DNA of 64,000 bases from Bradyrhizobium sp. 4 (GTDB taxonomy: Bacteria > Pseudomonadota > Alphaproteobacteria > Rhizobiales > Xanthobacteraceae), in assembly GCF_023100905.1 (NCBI RefSeq), contig NZ_CP064686.1, forward strand, positions 3,162,001 through 3,226,000. The letters run 5' to 3'. The notes beneath the pieces were generated by a model. That model was not told where the DNA came from, did not search any database, and worked only from the letters and a program-made list of their open reading frames with translations. This document shows, piece after piece, positions 25,978 to 34,595 of this stretch. Numbering within the stretch: the stretch's first letter is position 1; every line of letters starts with the position of its first letter. Made by a program: the position numbers and the translations under genes.

Positions 25978-27735
25978 TTACAGATCAATCACGACGTCGT
26001 TTCGGGGCCGTGAGCAGCAGATCAGGACATTGCCGTCCGCCGGCGGATCGAGCGGATCCGGCGCATAGTCGACCGTCCCCGCGATCAATCCGCTCTCGCA
26101 ATTATGGCAGACGCCGGTCCGGCACGACCAGCGCACGGGGACGTCGCAAGCTTCGGCCAATTCCAGCAGGCTGGCGTAGGCCGGTCCCCAGCACACGTTG
26201 AGGCCGCTGCGGGCGAACGAAACCATCGGGCCGGAGCCAGGAGCGCCAACCGGCGAGTGCGCTCGCTTCTGCGGGGAGGACGCTATGCCGGGCGTCAAGG
26301 ATGGTCCGGCGCCGAACAATTCGGTGTGGATGCGATCCGGTGCGATGCCCAGCGTTGCGAGGCCAGCTTTCAGATCGCTCATGAAAGCTGCCGGTCCGCA
26401 AAGATAGAAATCGCCGTCACGCGGCACGCTCAGGGTCTGGAGCAGGCGTCCGTCGAGATGTCCGGCTGTATCGAACGCCACATTGAGACGATCGTCCGGG
26501 TCAGGCGCGCTGTAGCAGACGTGGCTATGGTGACGAGAGAGCCCACCTAGCAACTCGCGCGCCTCGGCGGCGAATGCATGTTCGCGGCCGTTGCGGGTGC
26601 CGTGCAGCCACCACACGTCCCGCGTCGTCCCTTCGGCGGCGAGGGCGTGGAGCATTGCGAGTACCGGGGTGACGCCGATGCCGGCGCTCAGCAGGACGAC
26701 GGGGCGCGCATCTTGCCGGAGCGTGAAACTGCCGCGTGGCGCACCGAGCTGCACGGCAGCGCCGTCCACCAGCTCGTCGGCGATGTAGCGGCTGGCGGCG
26801 CCGTGCGCTTCGCGCTTGACGCTGATGCGATAGGACGCGGCATCGGCGCCGCTCGAGAGCGAATAGCTGCGCGTCATCGCCTGCGCAGCGGAAGGTTCGA
26901 GCCTGATGACGACGAATTGACCGGGCAGGGCGGCCGCCACGGGATGTCCGTCGGCGGGTTCGAGGATCAGCGACGTCACGTTGCCGCTTTCGGCGATCTT
27001 GCGCGCCACGCGAAATGAGCGGAATCCGCGCCAGGCCGTAGGAGGGCTCGCCGCCGGCCCAAGTCCGGCGTTTCCCGCGATCTTGTTGTCCTTCTGCTGC
27101 TCGAGCAGCGCCGCGAATGAACGCTGCCACCCGCGGCTCAGCGCGGGAATCCGCAGCGCGCGCTCCAGGCGTTCGCGCGGATGAGGCGGCAGGTAAAGCA
27201 GCGCATTGACCTCGAACACGCTCATGCGCTCGGGTCCCACAGCGATCTGTTTGATCTCGTCACCGGCTTCGACGTCGCCTTCCTCGAGCACACGGAAATA
27301 GAATCCGGGCCGCCCGTGCCTGACCAGCAGCGCGGCCATGTCCGGCTCGTCCATCCGAATGCCGAGCCGGTAGCAGGTGACGCGCGGCTGCGTCACTTCG
27401 AACAGGGCAGAGCCGATCCTGTAGCGGTCTCCGATGCATACGTTGGTGTCGGCGAGGCCCTCGACCGTAAAGTTCTCGCCGAACTGGCCATGAACGAGGT
27501 TCGATCGACCGAGATGCTCCTGCCAGTACCGATAGGATTCGTCCTGATAGACGAATACGGCACGATGTTCGCCGCCATGACCGGCCGTATCGCCCTGGCC
27601 GTCGCCATCGATGTTGAGCCGGCGCACCCTGCGCGGGCCTGTGACCTGCGCCTTCCAGATGCCGGTGTGGACGGTCCGACCCTGCCAGGCGACGTCGCGC
27701 GGCAGGCCGACATTGATTGAAAGCAGACGTGCCAT
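25978..27735 (-). CDS. MOSC domain / ferredoxin-NAD(P) reductase / 2Fe-2S fusion protein
   Basis: A 585-residue three-part protein. Residues about 1-215 are a YiiM-type MOSC domain with its C-terminal three-helix part (GQFGENFTVEGL; TCYRLGIRMD; HPRERLERAL); MOSC domains bind molybdenum cofactor. Residues about 245-470 are a flavin reductase (RSYSLSS for FAD; GIGVTPVLAMLHAL for NAD(P)H; FYLCGPAAFM). The C-terminus is a plant-type 2Fe-2S domain with CRTGVCHNC and the fourth ligand in LICCSRP. Such fusions probably pass electrons from NAD(P)H to a molybdenum centre, as in detoxification of N-hydroxylated compounds (inference). A redoxin gene follows in the same unit. Confidence 0.9.
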   Translation of the reverse strand: MARLLSINVGLPRDVAWQGRTVHTGIWKAQVTGPRRVRRLNIDGDGQGDTAGHGGEHRAVFVYQDESYRYWQEHLGRSNLVHGQFGENFTVEGLADTNVCIGDRYRIGSALFEVTQPRVTCYRLGIRMDEPDMAALLVRHGRPGFYFRVLEEGDVEAGDEIKQIAVGPERMSVFEVNALLYLPPHPRERLERALRIPALSRGWQRSFAALLEQQKDNKIAGNAGLGPAASPPTAWRGFRSFRVARKIAESGNVTSLILEPADGHPVAAALPGQFVVIRLEPSAAQAMTRSYSLSSGADAASYRISVKREAHGAASRYIADELVDGAAVQLGAPRGSFTLRQDARPVVLLSAGIGVTPVLAMLHALAAEGTTRDVWWLHGTRNGREHAFAAEARELLGGLSRHHSHVCYSAPDPDDRLNVAFDTAGHLDGRLLQTLSVPRDGDFYLCGPAAFMSDLKAGLATLGIAPDRIHTELFGAGPSLTPGIASSPQKRAHSPVGAPGSGPMVSFARSGLNVCWGPAYASLLELAEACDVPVRWSCRTGVCHNCESGLIAGTVDYAPDPLDPPADGNVLICCSRPRNDVVIDL

Positions 27736-27900
27736 TGTTCCCGATCTGGCTGCGCGGTTCTGCCGTCATCCTTGCAGCAAGAGGGCGTTTTTGGCTCGTT
27801 AGTCGTTGTTAGAGGTTGCGAGCAAGCCTTGCCACCGGCGGCCCTGAGGCCAATCTGAGATGCCGTAACGCCAACGCAATCGGGACAACGGGAGGCCACG

Positions 27901-28281
27901 ATGGATGATCAGGGCAAGCTGGCCGCGCTCCAGCGGCATTGGGACGCTTCGGATGCGAACGATTTCGAGGCCGAGCACGACATCTATCGCGGGGACGCGG
28001 TGCTCGACTATCCGCAATCCGGCGAGCGCATCCGCGGTCGCAGCAACATCCAGCAGAGCCGGTTCGTGCAACCGAACAAGAAGCGCTTCACGGTTCGGCG
28101 AATCGTCGGCGGCAACGATCTCTGGGTGAGCGAATTCGTGCTGACCTATGACGGGGTGCCGTCTTACGTGGTGAGCATCATGGAATTCCGCGACGGCCTG
28201 GTGGCGCACGAGACGCAGTATTTCGGCGACAGGTTCGAGCCCTCGCCCTCGCGGGCGCATCTTGTCGAGCGGGTGGAGTAA
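27901..28281 (+). CDS. SnoaL-like (NTF2-fold) protein
   Basis: A 126-residue single-domain protein with the conical NTF2/SnoaL fold pattern: N-terminal helices (QRHWDASDANDFEA), IYRGDAVLDYPQSGERIRG, and late strands VVSIMEFRDGLVAHETQYFGD. Members are enzymes or ligand-binding proteins; the function here is not recognisable. It is divergent from the MOSC fusion gene with 165 bp between, so they may be co-regulated. ATG follows GGGAGGCCACG. Confidence 0.8.
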   Translation: MDDQGKLAALQRHWDASDANDFEAEHDIYRGDAVLDYPQSGERIRGRSNIQQSRFVQPNKKRFTVRRIVGGNDLWVSEFVLTYDGVPSYVVSIMEFRDGLVAHETQYFGDRFEPSPSRAHLVERVE

Positions 28282-28541
28282 CACACGGAACCCGATGCGG
28301 CGGCTGGTCGCAGTCGCGTCGCCTTGATTCCGACAGTCCCATCTTTATGTGTGGAAGGAACAAGAATCCGGGCCCCTCTGGCGAGGACGCCGACGCTGTC
28401 GGCAAACCTCGTGATGTCGGATGACCTGTCCCGCGCGAATGCGATGGATCGGCCGATCGTCGGGCCTTCTTGAGAGTCTCTCCGACCCAATCGTCCCCAT
28501 CGCAGCTCCGTGCGGTCATTTCGCAAGATAAGGGAGCAACG

Positions 28542-29015
28542 ATGTCCGACGCCAAGCATTCCAATCCGATCGAAATCGAGATCACCGAGCCGTCCAGCCT
28601 GAACGAGCAGGCTGCGGTGGCGCTGGTGATCGTCGGCGCGCTGGTTGCGGTTGCCGACCGCCAAGTTTCGCCGGTCGAACGCGACGAGGTCGTCCGTTTC
28701 ATCCGGGATCGCAAGCTCGCACCGCACATATCGGAGGACCGGCTCTACGCCATGTTCGACGAGCTTGCCGAACGACTCGAGGAGCCGGATTTCGCCAATG
28801 TGGTGATCGAGAATTTGCGTCCGGTTTCGGACCTGCCGCTGTCGGCTCATTTGATGGAACTGTCGGAGCGCGTCGCGGCCGCCGACGAGGACGTGCATCC
28901 CCACGAAGTGCAGGCGATCAAGCTGTTGCGCCTGCTGACGCTGGTGCTGCCGCGCGCAAAGCAGGTGGCGCCGGGTGCAGTGCGGGCCGAACAACGCATC
29001 GCCGCCGAGGAGTAA
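28542..29015 (+). CDS. TerB-family protein
   Basis: Small acidic helical protein of about 157 residues, apparently cytoplasmic. The pattern AADEDVHPHEVQAIKLLR near the C-terminus, and the similar AVADRQVSPVERDEVVRFI earlier, are the paired metal-binding loops (D-x3-P/H-x-E) of the TerB/tellurite-resistance fold. Start at 28542 has AAGGGAG upstream; the frame to 28470 is less likely. It opens an operon with a membrane protein, a TerC protein and a UPF0114 protein, with gaps of 2, -4 and 33 bases. TerB and TerC proteins act together in metal and stress responses elsewhere. Confidence 0.8.
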   Translation: MSDAKHSNPIEIEITEPSSLNEQAAVALVIVGALVAVADRQVSPVERDEVVRFIRDRKLAPHISEDRLYAMFDELAERLEEPDFANVVIENLRPVSDLPLSAHLMELSERVAAADEDVHPHEVQAIKLLRLLTLVLPRAKQVAPGAVRAEQRIAAEE

Positions 29016-29017
29016 GC

Positions 29018-29380
29018 ATGAGCGTAGTTTCGGACGAAGATAAGACAGGGACTGCGGGTGCTACCGGCCAGATGGCCGGCGGCGACCCGCGCCTCGACAA
29101 GCTCGTCCGTCGCCTCCCGCCACGCATGGGTGACACCGTCACCTATCTGCTCAAGCCGTCCAGCCGCTGGGTGAGAATCCCCTCGGGCGCGCTGCTTATT
29201 GTCGGCGGCGTGCTCTCGTTCCTGCCAGTGCTCGGAATCTGGATGCTCCCGCTCGGCCTCGCTTTGCTCGCAGAAGACGTTCCCGCACTGCGATCCTCGC
29301 GCGGCAAGGTTTTGGATTGGGTCGAGCGGAAGAAGCCGCAATGGCTCGATCCTGCCGCACCGAAAAATGACCAATCATGA
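29018..29380 (+). CDS. Small membrane protein of the ter-like operon
   Basis: A 120-residue protein with a polar N-terminal half and one hydrophobic hairpin (IPSGALLIVGGVLSFLPVLGIWMLPLG read across about residues 54-80), probably two short helices, then a basic tail (VERKKPQWLDP). The pattern resembles small PGPGW-type membrane proteins. It starts two bases after the TerB stop and overlaps the TerC start by four bases, so it belongs to the same membrane system. Function unknown. Confidence 0.75.
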   Translation: MSVVSDEDKTGTAGATGQMAGGDPRLDKLVRRLPPRMGDTVTYLLKPSSRWVRIPSGALLIVGGVLSFLPVLGIWMLPLGLALLAEDVPALRSSRGKVLDWVERKKPQWLDPAAPKNDQS

Positions 29381-30012
29381 CTGAATTCATCACCACCGAA
29401 GCGCTGACCGCGCTGCTTCAGGTCGTCCTGATCGACCTCGTGCTCGCCGGCGACAATGCCGTCGTCATCGGCCTTGCCGCAGCCGGCCTGCCGGCCGAGC
29501 AGCGCCGGCGCGCCATCGTCGTCGGCATCATAGCCGCCACCGTCTTGCGCATCGTCTTTGCCGGCGTCGCGACCCAGCTTCTGCAAGTGATCGGGCTGTT
29601 GCTCGCCGGCGGCGTGCTGCTGCTCTGGGTCTGCTGGAAGATGTGGCGGGAGCTGCGCGAGCAGTCCGCGCACGCGAACGAGCTCGCGTTCAGCCATGGC
29701 GGCAGCCGCGCCGCGCCTGCCTCCCAAAAGACCTTCCGGCAGGCGGCCGTGCAGATCGTCGCCGCCGACGTCTCGATGTCGCTCGACAACGTGCTCGCGG
29801 TCGCGGGCGCTGCGCGCGAGCATCCCTACATCCTCGCCTTCGGCCTGTTATTGTCGGTCGCGCTGATGGGCGTCGCCGCCGATTTGCTCGGCCGCGTGCT
29901 CCAGAAGCAGCGCTGGATCGGCTATGTCGGCCTCGCCATCATCGTTTACGTCGCCTTCGAGATGATCTATCGCGGGTCGCTCGAGCTCGCGCCTGTGATC
30001 GCGAGTCTCTGA
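29377..30012 (+). CDS. TerC family integral membrane protein (YjbE-like)
   Basis: Membrane protein of 211 residues with about seven helices. The two conserved acidic membrane motifs of TerC proteins are present: DLVLAGDNAVVIGLAAAGLP near the N-terminus and DVSMSLDNVLAVAGAA in the middle. Such proteins are linked to metal ion export, notably manganese efflux or metallation of exported enzymes. No manganese riboswitch (yybP-type) was recognised upstream. The overlap with the preceding gene indicates translational coupling. Confidence 0.92.
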   Translation: MTEFITTEALTALLQVVLIDLVLAGDNAVVIGLAAAGLPAEQRRRAIVVGIIAATVLRIVFAGVATQLLQVIGLLLAGGVLLLWVCWKMWRELREQSAHANELAFSHGGSRAAPASQKTFRQAAVQIVAADVSMSLDNVLAVAGAAREHPYILAFGLLLSVALMGVAADLLGRVLQKQRWIGYVGLAIIVYVAFEMIYRGSLELAPVIASL

Positions 30013-30045
30013 GGCAACGTGCCTGTCCATCATCCGGAGTGATCA

Positions 30046-30630
30046 ATGACGTCCGAACCCAAAGCACCTTCGGCGGCTTCCGTGCCGGCGCCGCAAATCG
30101 GCGCGTTTGCCCAACTCATCTTTGGCTCGCGCTGGCTGCAGGTCCCGCTTTATGTCGGCCTGATCGTCGCGCAGGCCGTCTATGTGCTGCTGTTTCTGAA
30201 GGAGCTCTGGCATCTGGTCGTCCACTCGTTCGACGCCAGCGAGCAGCAGATCATGCTGGTCGTGCTCGGGCTGATCGACGTCGTGATGATCTCGAACCTG
30301 CTGGTGATGGTGATCGTCGGCGGTTACGAGACCTTCGTCTCGCGCCTGAACCTCAGCGGTCATCCGGACGAGCCCGAATGGCTCAGCCACGTCAACGCCA
30401 GCGTGCTCAAGATCAAGCTTGCGATGGCGATCATCGGCATCTCCTCGATCTCTCTGCTCAGGACCTTCATCGAGGCAGGTAATCTCGGCACGACGCGGAG
30501 TAATTTCACCGAGAGCGGCGTGATGTGGCAGGTGCTGATCCACTTGACCTTCATCATCTCCGCGATCGGCATCGCCTGGGTCGACCGCCTCGGCGATAGC
30601 GGCCAGCGCAAGGGAGCCGGCCACGGCTGA
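30046..30630 (+). CDS. UPF0114 / TIGR00645 family membrane protein (YqhA-like)
   Basis: Inner-membrane protein of 194 residues with three to four helices. The family block is clear: RWLQVPLYVGLIVAQAVYV, LGLIDVVMISNLLVMVIVGGYE, VNASVLKIKLAMAIIGISSI. YqhA is of unknown function. The 33-base gap after terC makes it the last gene of the TerB/TerC unit. The gene is convergent with the AraC regulator. Confidence 0.92.
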   Translation: MTSEPKAPSAASVPAPQIGAFAQLIFGSRWLQVPLYVGLIVAQAVYVLLFLKELWHLVVHSFDASEQQIMLVVLGLIDVVMISNLLVMVIVGGYETFVSRLNLSGHPDEPEWLSHVNASVLKIKLAMAIIGISSISLLRTFIEAGNLGTTRSNFTESGVMWQVLIHLTFIISAIGIAWVDRLGDSGQRKGAGHG

Positions 30631-30667
30631 GCGTGACACACGGCCGCTCAAAGACCGAAGGCTGCGC

Positions 30668-31615
30668 TCAGGGACGTCGGCTCCGCGCCAGCGTCTCGGA
30701 GGGCGTCTCGCCGAACGCCAATCTGTAGCCGCGCGAGAACTCACCAAGATGCCAGAAGCCGTTGCCGAGCGCTGCGGCCTTGACGCTCATGCCGCCGCCT
30801 CCGACCATGAGCTGGATGCGGGCGGACCACAGCCGCTTGAGGCGCAGATAATGGTGCAGGCTCACGCCGTGCACTGCGTGCGCGGCCGTCTGGAGCGTAC
30901 GCACCGATACGCCGAGCGCAGAGGCGAGGTCGTCACTGTAGAGTGCCTTGCTGCCGGACCACATGACCATTTCGTCGAGGCGCGCGATCAGCTTGCGGTG
31001 CTTGGCGAACGATCCGCGTCGCGCGGTCAGCCCGCCTGCCGGCGCGAGCGCATCGTCGAGGCAGGCGAGCAGCGTCTCCTGGATGGGTCGGTTGAGCGCC
31101 TCGAATTGCCGGGGATCGTTGCACGCCGAGGCGAGCGGGAACATCTCCAGGATAGCGGTGCGCAGGCGCGCCATCGGATGGTCCTGCGCGCGAACATATG
31201 CGAGGCCCGTGTCGAAATCCGTCCAGCCGCGATGACGCATGTCCGAGTTGAAGCGCAGCATCAGGTAAGTGTTGGGATGATGCTCGATCGCATCTACGGG
31301 CGCTTTGCCGCGCATCATGGCAATCGTGGAATTGTCGACCTCGCGGCCGTTGGAGGTGGAGTGAAACGCGAGGGGGACAACGAGGCCGACACCATTGTCC
31401 GTGCCGATCTCGGCCTCAAACCGCCGTGCAAAGGAGCGCTGGAGCACGAACAGCCCATCCTGGAGCGGCAGGATGGCGCGAGACAGCGAGAATTCGCGCG
31501 GGCGGAGCGGCGTGCTGATGCCGAGGCCGAGCACCTCGTTGGCGCGAAACTCGGCGAAATTCGAGAAGCGCTCGATGCCGAGGATTCGCGAAGGCTTCAG
31601 CCGACATAGCGGCAT
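30668..31615 (-). CDS. AraC family transcriptional regulator
   Basis: About 315 residues. The N-terminal part is a ligand-sensing domain like that of regulators of aromatic catabolism (AraC-binding-like type). The C-terminal hundred residues hold two helix-turn-helix units: SDDLASALGVSVRTLQTAAHAV and MSVKAAALGNGFWHLGEFSR, ending in FGETPSETL. The FWHLGEFSR variant is typical of this subgroup. Start at 31615 is chosen over 31654 because the extra residues look non-coding. Target genes are not evident; no catabolic operon adjoins it. Confidence 0.9.
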   Translation of the reverse strand: MPLCRLKPSRILGIERFSNFAEFRANEVLGLGISTPLRPREFSLSRAILPLQDGLFVLQRSFARRFEAEIGTDNGVGLVVPLAFHSTSNGREVDNSTIAMMRGKAPVDAIEHHPNTYLMLRFNSDMRHRGWTDFDTGLAYVRAQDHPMARLRTAILEMFPLASACNDPRQFEALNRPIQETLLACLDDALAPAGGLTARRGSFAKHRKLIARLDEMVMWSGSKALYSDDLASALGVSVRTLQTAAHAVHGVSLHHYLRLKRLWSARIQLMVGGGGMSVKAAALGNGFWHLGEFSRGYRLAFGETPSETLARSRRP

Positions 31616-31710
31616 CTCGGAATCCTGGCATGAGGGATGAGCCGCAAAATACAAACGGTATCAGATGGTCGACCATCGGCCCTATCCCGGAAGACTACTG
31701 CGACGCTTCA

Positions 31711-32649
31711 TCACGCAACCTGCGGATAGGCCGCGTTTTCCCGCCGCTCGCGCTCGCCCAATTCGCGCACCAGCTCCTGGAGGAAGGATTCCGTGTGGGC
31801 GGGCAGGGTGCGCTCGGCGCGAACGTAGATGCCGAGATCTGACCACACCGGACTGCCGGCGTTGTCGAGCGGCAGGAAGACGAGCCGGCTGTCGCGCGAC
31901 AGTCGGTCGATGCCGAGCTGGGTCTGGAAGGCGACGCCGACGCCGCGCGCGGCGAGCTCGCGCATCAGGTCGATCGAGTTGGCCTGGATGGCAGGCTCCG
32001 GCGTCTCGGACAGCTGCGCGATCAGCGGCTGGAGCAGATGGTAGATCGATAGCTCCGGCAGCGCGTGGATGACTGGAAAGGCGAGACATTGGGTCAGCGT
32101 GACCGTCTTGCCGCGCGCTAGGGGATGATCGTACGCCACGACCGCGCCGAGGCGAAACCGCTTCAAGGCGACCTGGCGCAGATCCGGCGGATGGCGAAGC
32201 GCCATGGCGATACCGATGTCAGCCTCGCCGCGGCTCAGGGCCTCCAGCACATCCGACGATCCCTTCACCTCGGTGGTGAAGCTGACGCGCCGGGCGCGGC
32301 CGCGATGGGCGGCTATCAGGTCCGGCAGCACCGACTCCGTGAGCGACTCGATGCAGGCAATGCTGACAGTGCCGTGCCACGTCCCGGACAGGGACGCGAC
32401 GTCCGAGCGGAAGCGGTCGAGGTCCTGGAGCACGTTCATGACGTGCCGGGCCAACATCTCGCCGACCGTCGTCAGCGTCAGGCCGCGCGCATTGCGCTCG
32501 AACAACGGTGACCCAACCTCTTGTTCAAGCTTGAGAATCTGGCGGCTTACGGCCGACGAGGCAACGTTCAGCAGGCGCGCCGCGGCCCGGATCGAACCGG
32601 TGCGGCGAACGGCGTGGAAGTACTGGATGGCCGGTGAGTGAAAGCGCAT
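31711..32649 (-). CDS. LysR family transcriptional regulator
   Basis: A 312-residue LysR regulator. The N-terminal HTH reads IQYFHAVRRTGSIRAAARLL followed by NVASSAVSRQILKLEQEVGS and LFERNARGLTLT, and a PBP-like effector domain follows. The C-terminus ends with a charged stretch (RELGERERREN). It is divergent from the gene at 32807 with 157 bp between, the usual arrangement for a LysR regulator and its target. The effector is unknown. Confidence 0.92.
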   Translation of the reverse strand: MRFHSPAIQYFHAVRRTGSIRAAARLLNVASSAVSRQILKLEQEVGSPLFERNARGLTLTTVGEMLARHVMNVLQDLDRFRSDVASLSGTWHGTVSIACIESLTESVLPDLIAAHRGRARRVSFTTEVKGSSDVLEALSRGEADIGIAMALRHPPDLRQVALKRFRLGAVVAYDHPLARGKTVTLTQCLAFPVIHALPELSIYHLLQPLIAQLSETPEPAIQANSIDLMRELAARGVGVAFQTQLGIDRLSRDSRLVFLPLDNAGSPVWSDLGIYVRAERTLPAHTESFLQELVRELGERERRENAAYPQVA

Positions 32650-32806
32650 GGGACCCCCGGCTGGACTATAGCTGTTGCTGAAACGGCATCAACATGTGCG
32701 AAATTCTGTGCTTTTCGAGCGCGCTCCTCCCACCTAGGTTCGCCGCCGGATTGCCGGTCCCGCCAGACCGTCATGCCATGCGCAACGAGGCGCCAGGGGA
32801 TTCGGG

Positions 32807-33382
32807 GTGGACGAGAACATTGTTTGCGAGGTCGCGCCGGACACGCGCCTGGTCGATCGCCGTCGCGCGGCCGCCTATGTCGGCGTGACCGCCGGACGCT
32901 TCGAGCAACTGGTGCGCGACAGCGTCGTGCCACCGCCTGTTATGGTGGACAACAAGCGGCGCTGGCCGCTCGCGTTGCTCGACGTTGCGAAGGACGCGGT
33001 TGTCACCAGCAGTATGCCGAGCCTGCCGCAGGTGATGGTTGAGATTGCGCAGGACGCGCGTCTCTGCGAACGGGCCCCGGCACCGGCCTCGCACGAACTG
33101 CCGGACCAGGCCTGGTTCGAGCAGCGCGCGCGGTTCGTTCAACGCGTGCGCCGCTCACTGCTCTCGGGCAACGAGATCCGTCTCTTGCGCGAGTTCAAGC
33201 TGCTCAGGCAGAACCAGATCAGCATGTTCGGCTATTACGGCAGCTTCGAAGCCCTGATGGTGCGCGGCTACATCGTCGAGCTCGCGCGAAAGCCGCCGTC
33301 GAGCCGTCCGCTGGTGACGTACCGGCTGACCGCGCAAGGCGAGCGGGTCCTGTCGGCGCTGAAGGACGAGCCGGCGATCTGA
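32807..33382 (+). CDS. Conserved-looking protein with excisionase-like HTH and a C-terminal winged-helix-like segment
   Basis: A 191-residue protein starting at GTG with AGGGGA just upstream. The N-terminal part (RRRAAAYVGVTAGRFEQLV ... NKRRWPLALLDVAKDA) resembles the excisionase/MerR-like HTH of AlpA proteins. The C-terminal third (GNEIRLLREFKLLRQNQIS ... TYRLTAQGERVLSAL) reads like a winged helix of the MarR/PadR type. It is likely a DNA-binding protein. I do not recognise the family. It is divergent from a LysR gene, which may control it. No phage or integrase gene is nearby. Confidence 0.65.
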   Translation: MDENIVCEVAPDTRLVDRRRAAAYVGVTAGRFEQLVRDSVVPPPVMVDNKRRWPLALLDVAKDAVVTSSMPSLPQVMVEIAQDARLCERAPAPASHELPDQAWFEQRARFVQRVRRSLLSGNEIRLLREFKLLRQNQISMFGYYGSFEALMVRGYIVELARKPPSSRPLVTYRLTAQGERVLSALKDEPAI

Positions 33383-33415
33383 CCGGCGCGGACAAGGCAA
33401 CGGCATCCTTCGGCA

Positions 33416-34498
33416 TCATCGCACGGCGTGCATCTCCAGAAACGCCTTCACGCCGGTGACGGTGCCCGTGTCCGACGGCACATAGCCGGGTAGTGTCGCG
33501 ACGGCCGCGCGAAAATCGGCGCTGCGGATGATCTCCAGGATGCGCTGCATCGGCTCGGTGTCCAGGAACGCGCGCTTGCAGACGAAGAAATAATCCTCGG
33601 TCAGGAGCCGGATGAAATCGAGGCCGAAATGCCGGGCCGCGGCTTCGACGCCGAAACTCGCGTCAGCCATGCCGCTCGCGACATAGGCTGCGACCGCGGC
33701 GTGGGTGAATTCGATCTGCTGCGCGCCGTTGATGCGGCTCTCGTCGATACCGTTTGCCGCAAGCAGTTGGTCGAACAGAAGCCGCGTGCCGGAATCGTGA
33801 TCGCGGTTGACGAAGCGGACTTTGGGTCCGGTGAGATCATCAAGCGAAGCGATGCGCAGCGGATTGCCGCGCGCGACCATCAATCCCATTTCGCGTGTGA
33901 CGAAGCTGATGATGCGATCCTCGCGCGGATCGAGCCATTCGCGCGCAGCCTTGATGCCCTGGGCGCGCAGCGCGCCGTGCGGCAGATGCAGGCCGGAGAG
34001 ATCGCAGGCGCCCTGCGCCAGCGAGACCAGCGAATGCTGGTTGCTGACATAGCGCAGATCGACGCCGATGCCGGGCTCGCGGTCGAGGAATTCGCGCAAT
34101 TTTGCGACCGCAAAGCCGTGGCTGGCATGCACGCGGATCACCGACGGGCGCTGCTCGAGGAATGGCTTGATCTCGCTTGCCAACTCCTGCGCCAAATTTT
34201 CAAGCTGAGGTCCGAGCCGGGCCTGCATGCGCTCGCCCGCCCACACCAGCCGCTCGCCGAACGGTGTGAGCTTTGAGCCTTTGCCGCGCTGGGTCTCGAC
34301 CAGCGGCGTGCCGAAGAACTCCGACCATTGCTCGATCAGATTCCAGACATGGCGATAGGAGAGATGCGCGTCCCTGGCCGCGCTGGTGATCTTCCCGGTT
34401 CTCCTGATCTCGTTGAGGACGCCGAGCATGATGATGGCGGTGCGCGGATTCCCCTCGCGGCGAAACCGCCAGACGGCCTCGATCTCGATCTGAAGCAT
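33416..34498 (-). CDS. ModE-like HTH regulator with periplasmic-binding-protein-type sensor domain
   Basis: A 360-residue regulator. Residues about 1-95 are a ModE/LysR-type winged helix (GKITSAARDAHLSYRHVWNLI; TPLVETQRGKGSKLTPFGERL). The remainder is a substrate-binding domain of the molybdate/tungstate-type PBP fold (IRVHASHGFAVAKLREFLD; SGLHLPHG; VRFVNRDHDSGTRLLFDQLL; ASFGVEAAARHFGLDF). Relatives often regulate molybdoenzyme or formate-related genes, but the ligand is not deducible. It is divergent from an aldehyde dehydrogenase gene with about 110 bp between, where 15-bp direct repeats form likely binding sites. Confidence 0.85.
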   Translation of the reverse strand: MLQIEIEAVWRFRREGNPRTAIIMLGVLNEIRRTGKITSAARDAHLSYRHVWNLIEQWSEFFGTPLVETQRGKGSKLTPFGERLVWAGERMQARLGPQLENLAQELASEIKPFLEQRPSVIRVHASHGFAVAKLREFLDREPGIGVDLRYVSNQHSLVSLAQGACDLSGLHLPHGALRAQGIKAAREWLDPREDRIISFVTREMGLMVARGNPLRIASLDDLTGPKVRFVNRDHDSGTRLLFDQLLAANGIDESRINGAQQIEFTHAAVAAYVASGMADASFGVEAAARHFGLDFIRLLTEDYFFVCKRAFLDTEPMQRILEIIRSADFRAAVATLPGYVPSDTGTVTGVKAFLEMHAVR

Positions 34499-34508
34499 CG
34501 GTCTTCCT

Positions 34509-34556
34509 TATGAACTGCACTTCATATGATGATGGTCCATTTGCAATTCATATCAT
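34509..34556. promoter_or_regulatory. Direct-repeat operator candidate between regulator and aldehyde dehydrogenase
   Basis: TGCACTTCATATGAT (34516-34530) recurs as TGCAATTCATATCAT (34542-34556), 13 of 15 bases equal with a 26-bp period. The first copy also forms an inverted repeat TATGAA-N6-TTCATA (34509-34526). The stretch is AT-rich against GC-rich surroundings. It is a plausible binding site for the divergent ModE-like regulator. Confidence 0.55.
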
Positions 34557-34583
34557 ATTTACTCCCGCCCCTAGGCGCCTAAT

Positions 34584-34595
34584 CTGGTATACCAG
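34584..34595. promoter_or_regulatory. Perfect palindrome of GntR/FCD-operator type
   Basis: CTGGTATACCAG is a perfect 12-bp palindrome, centred about 20 bases before the aldehyde dehydrogenase start. The TGGTATACCA core is of the kind bound by FadR-subfamily (FCD) GntR regulators. A second palindrome, TAGGCGCCTA, lies at 34572-34581. No GntR/FCD gene is in the window (the MocR protein at 23849-25315 is a different subfamily). Confidence 0.5.

Noticed and set aside
29000..29376. Manganese riboswitch (yybP-type) upstream of terC
   Set aside because: The region is coding for the preceding gene and no conserved riboswitch core was seen.
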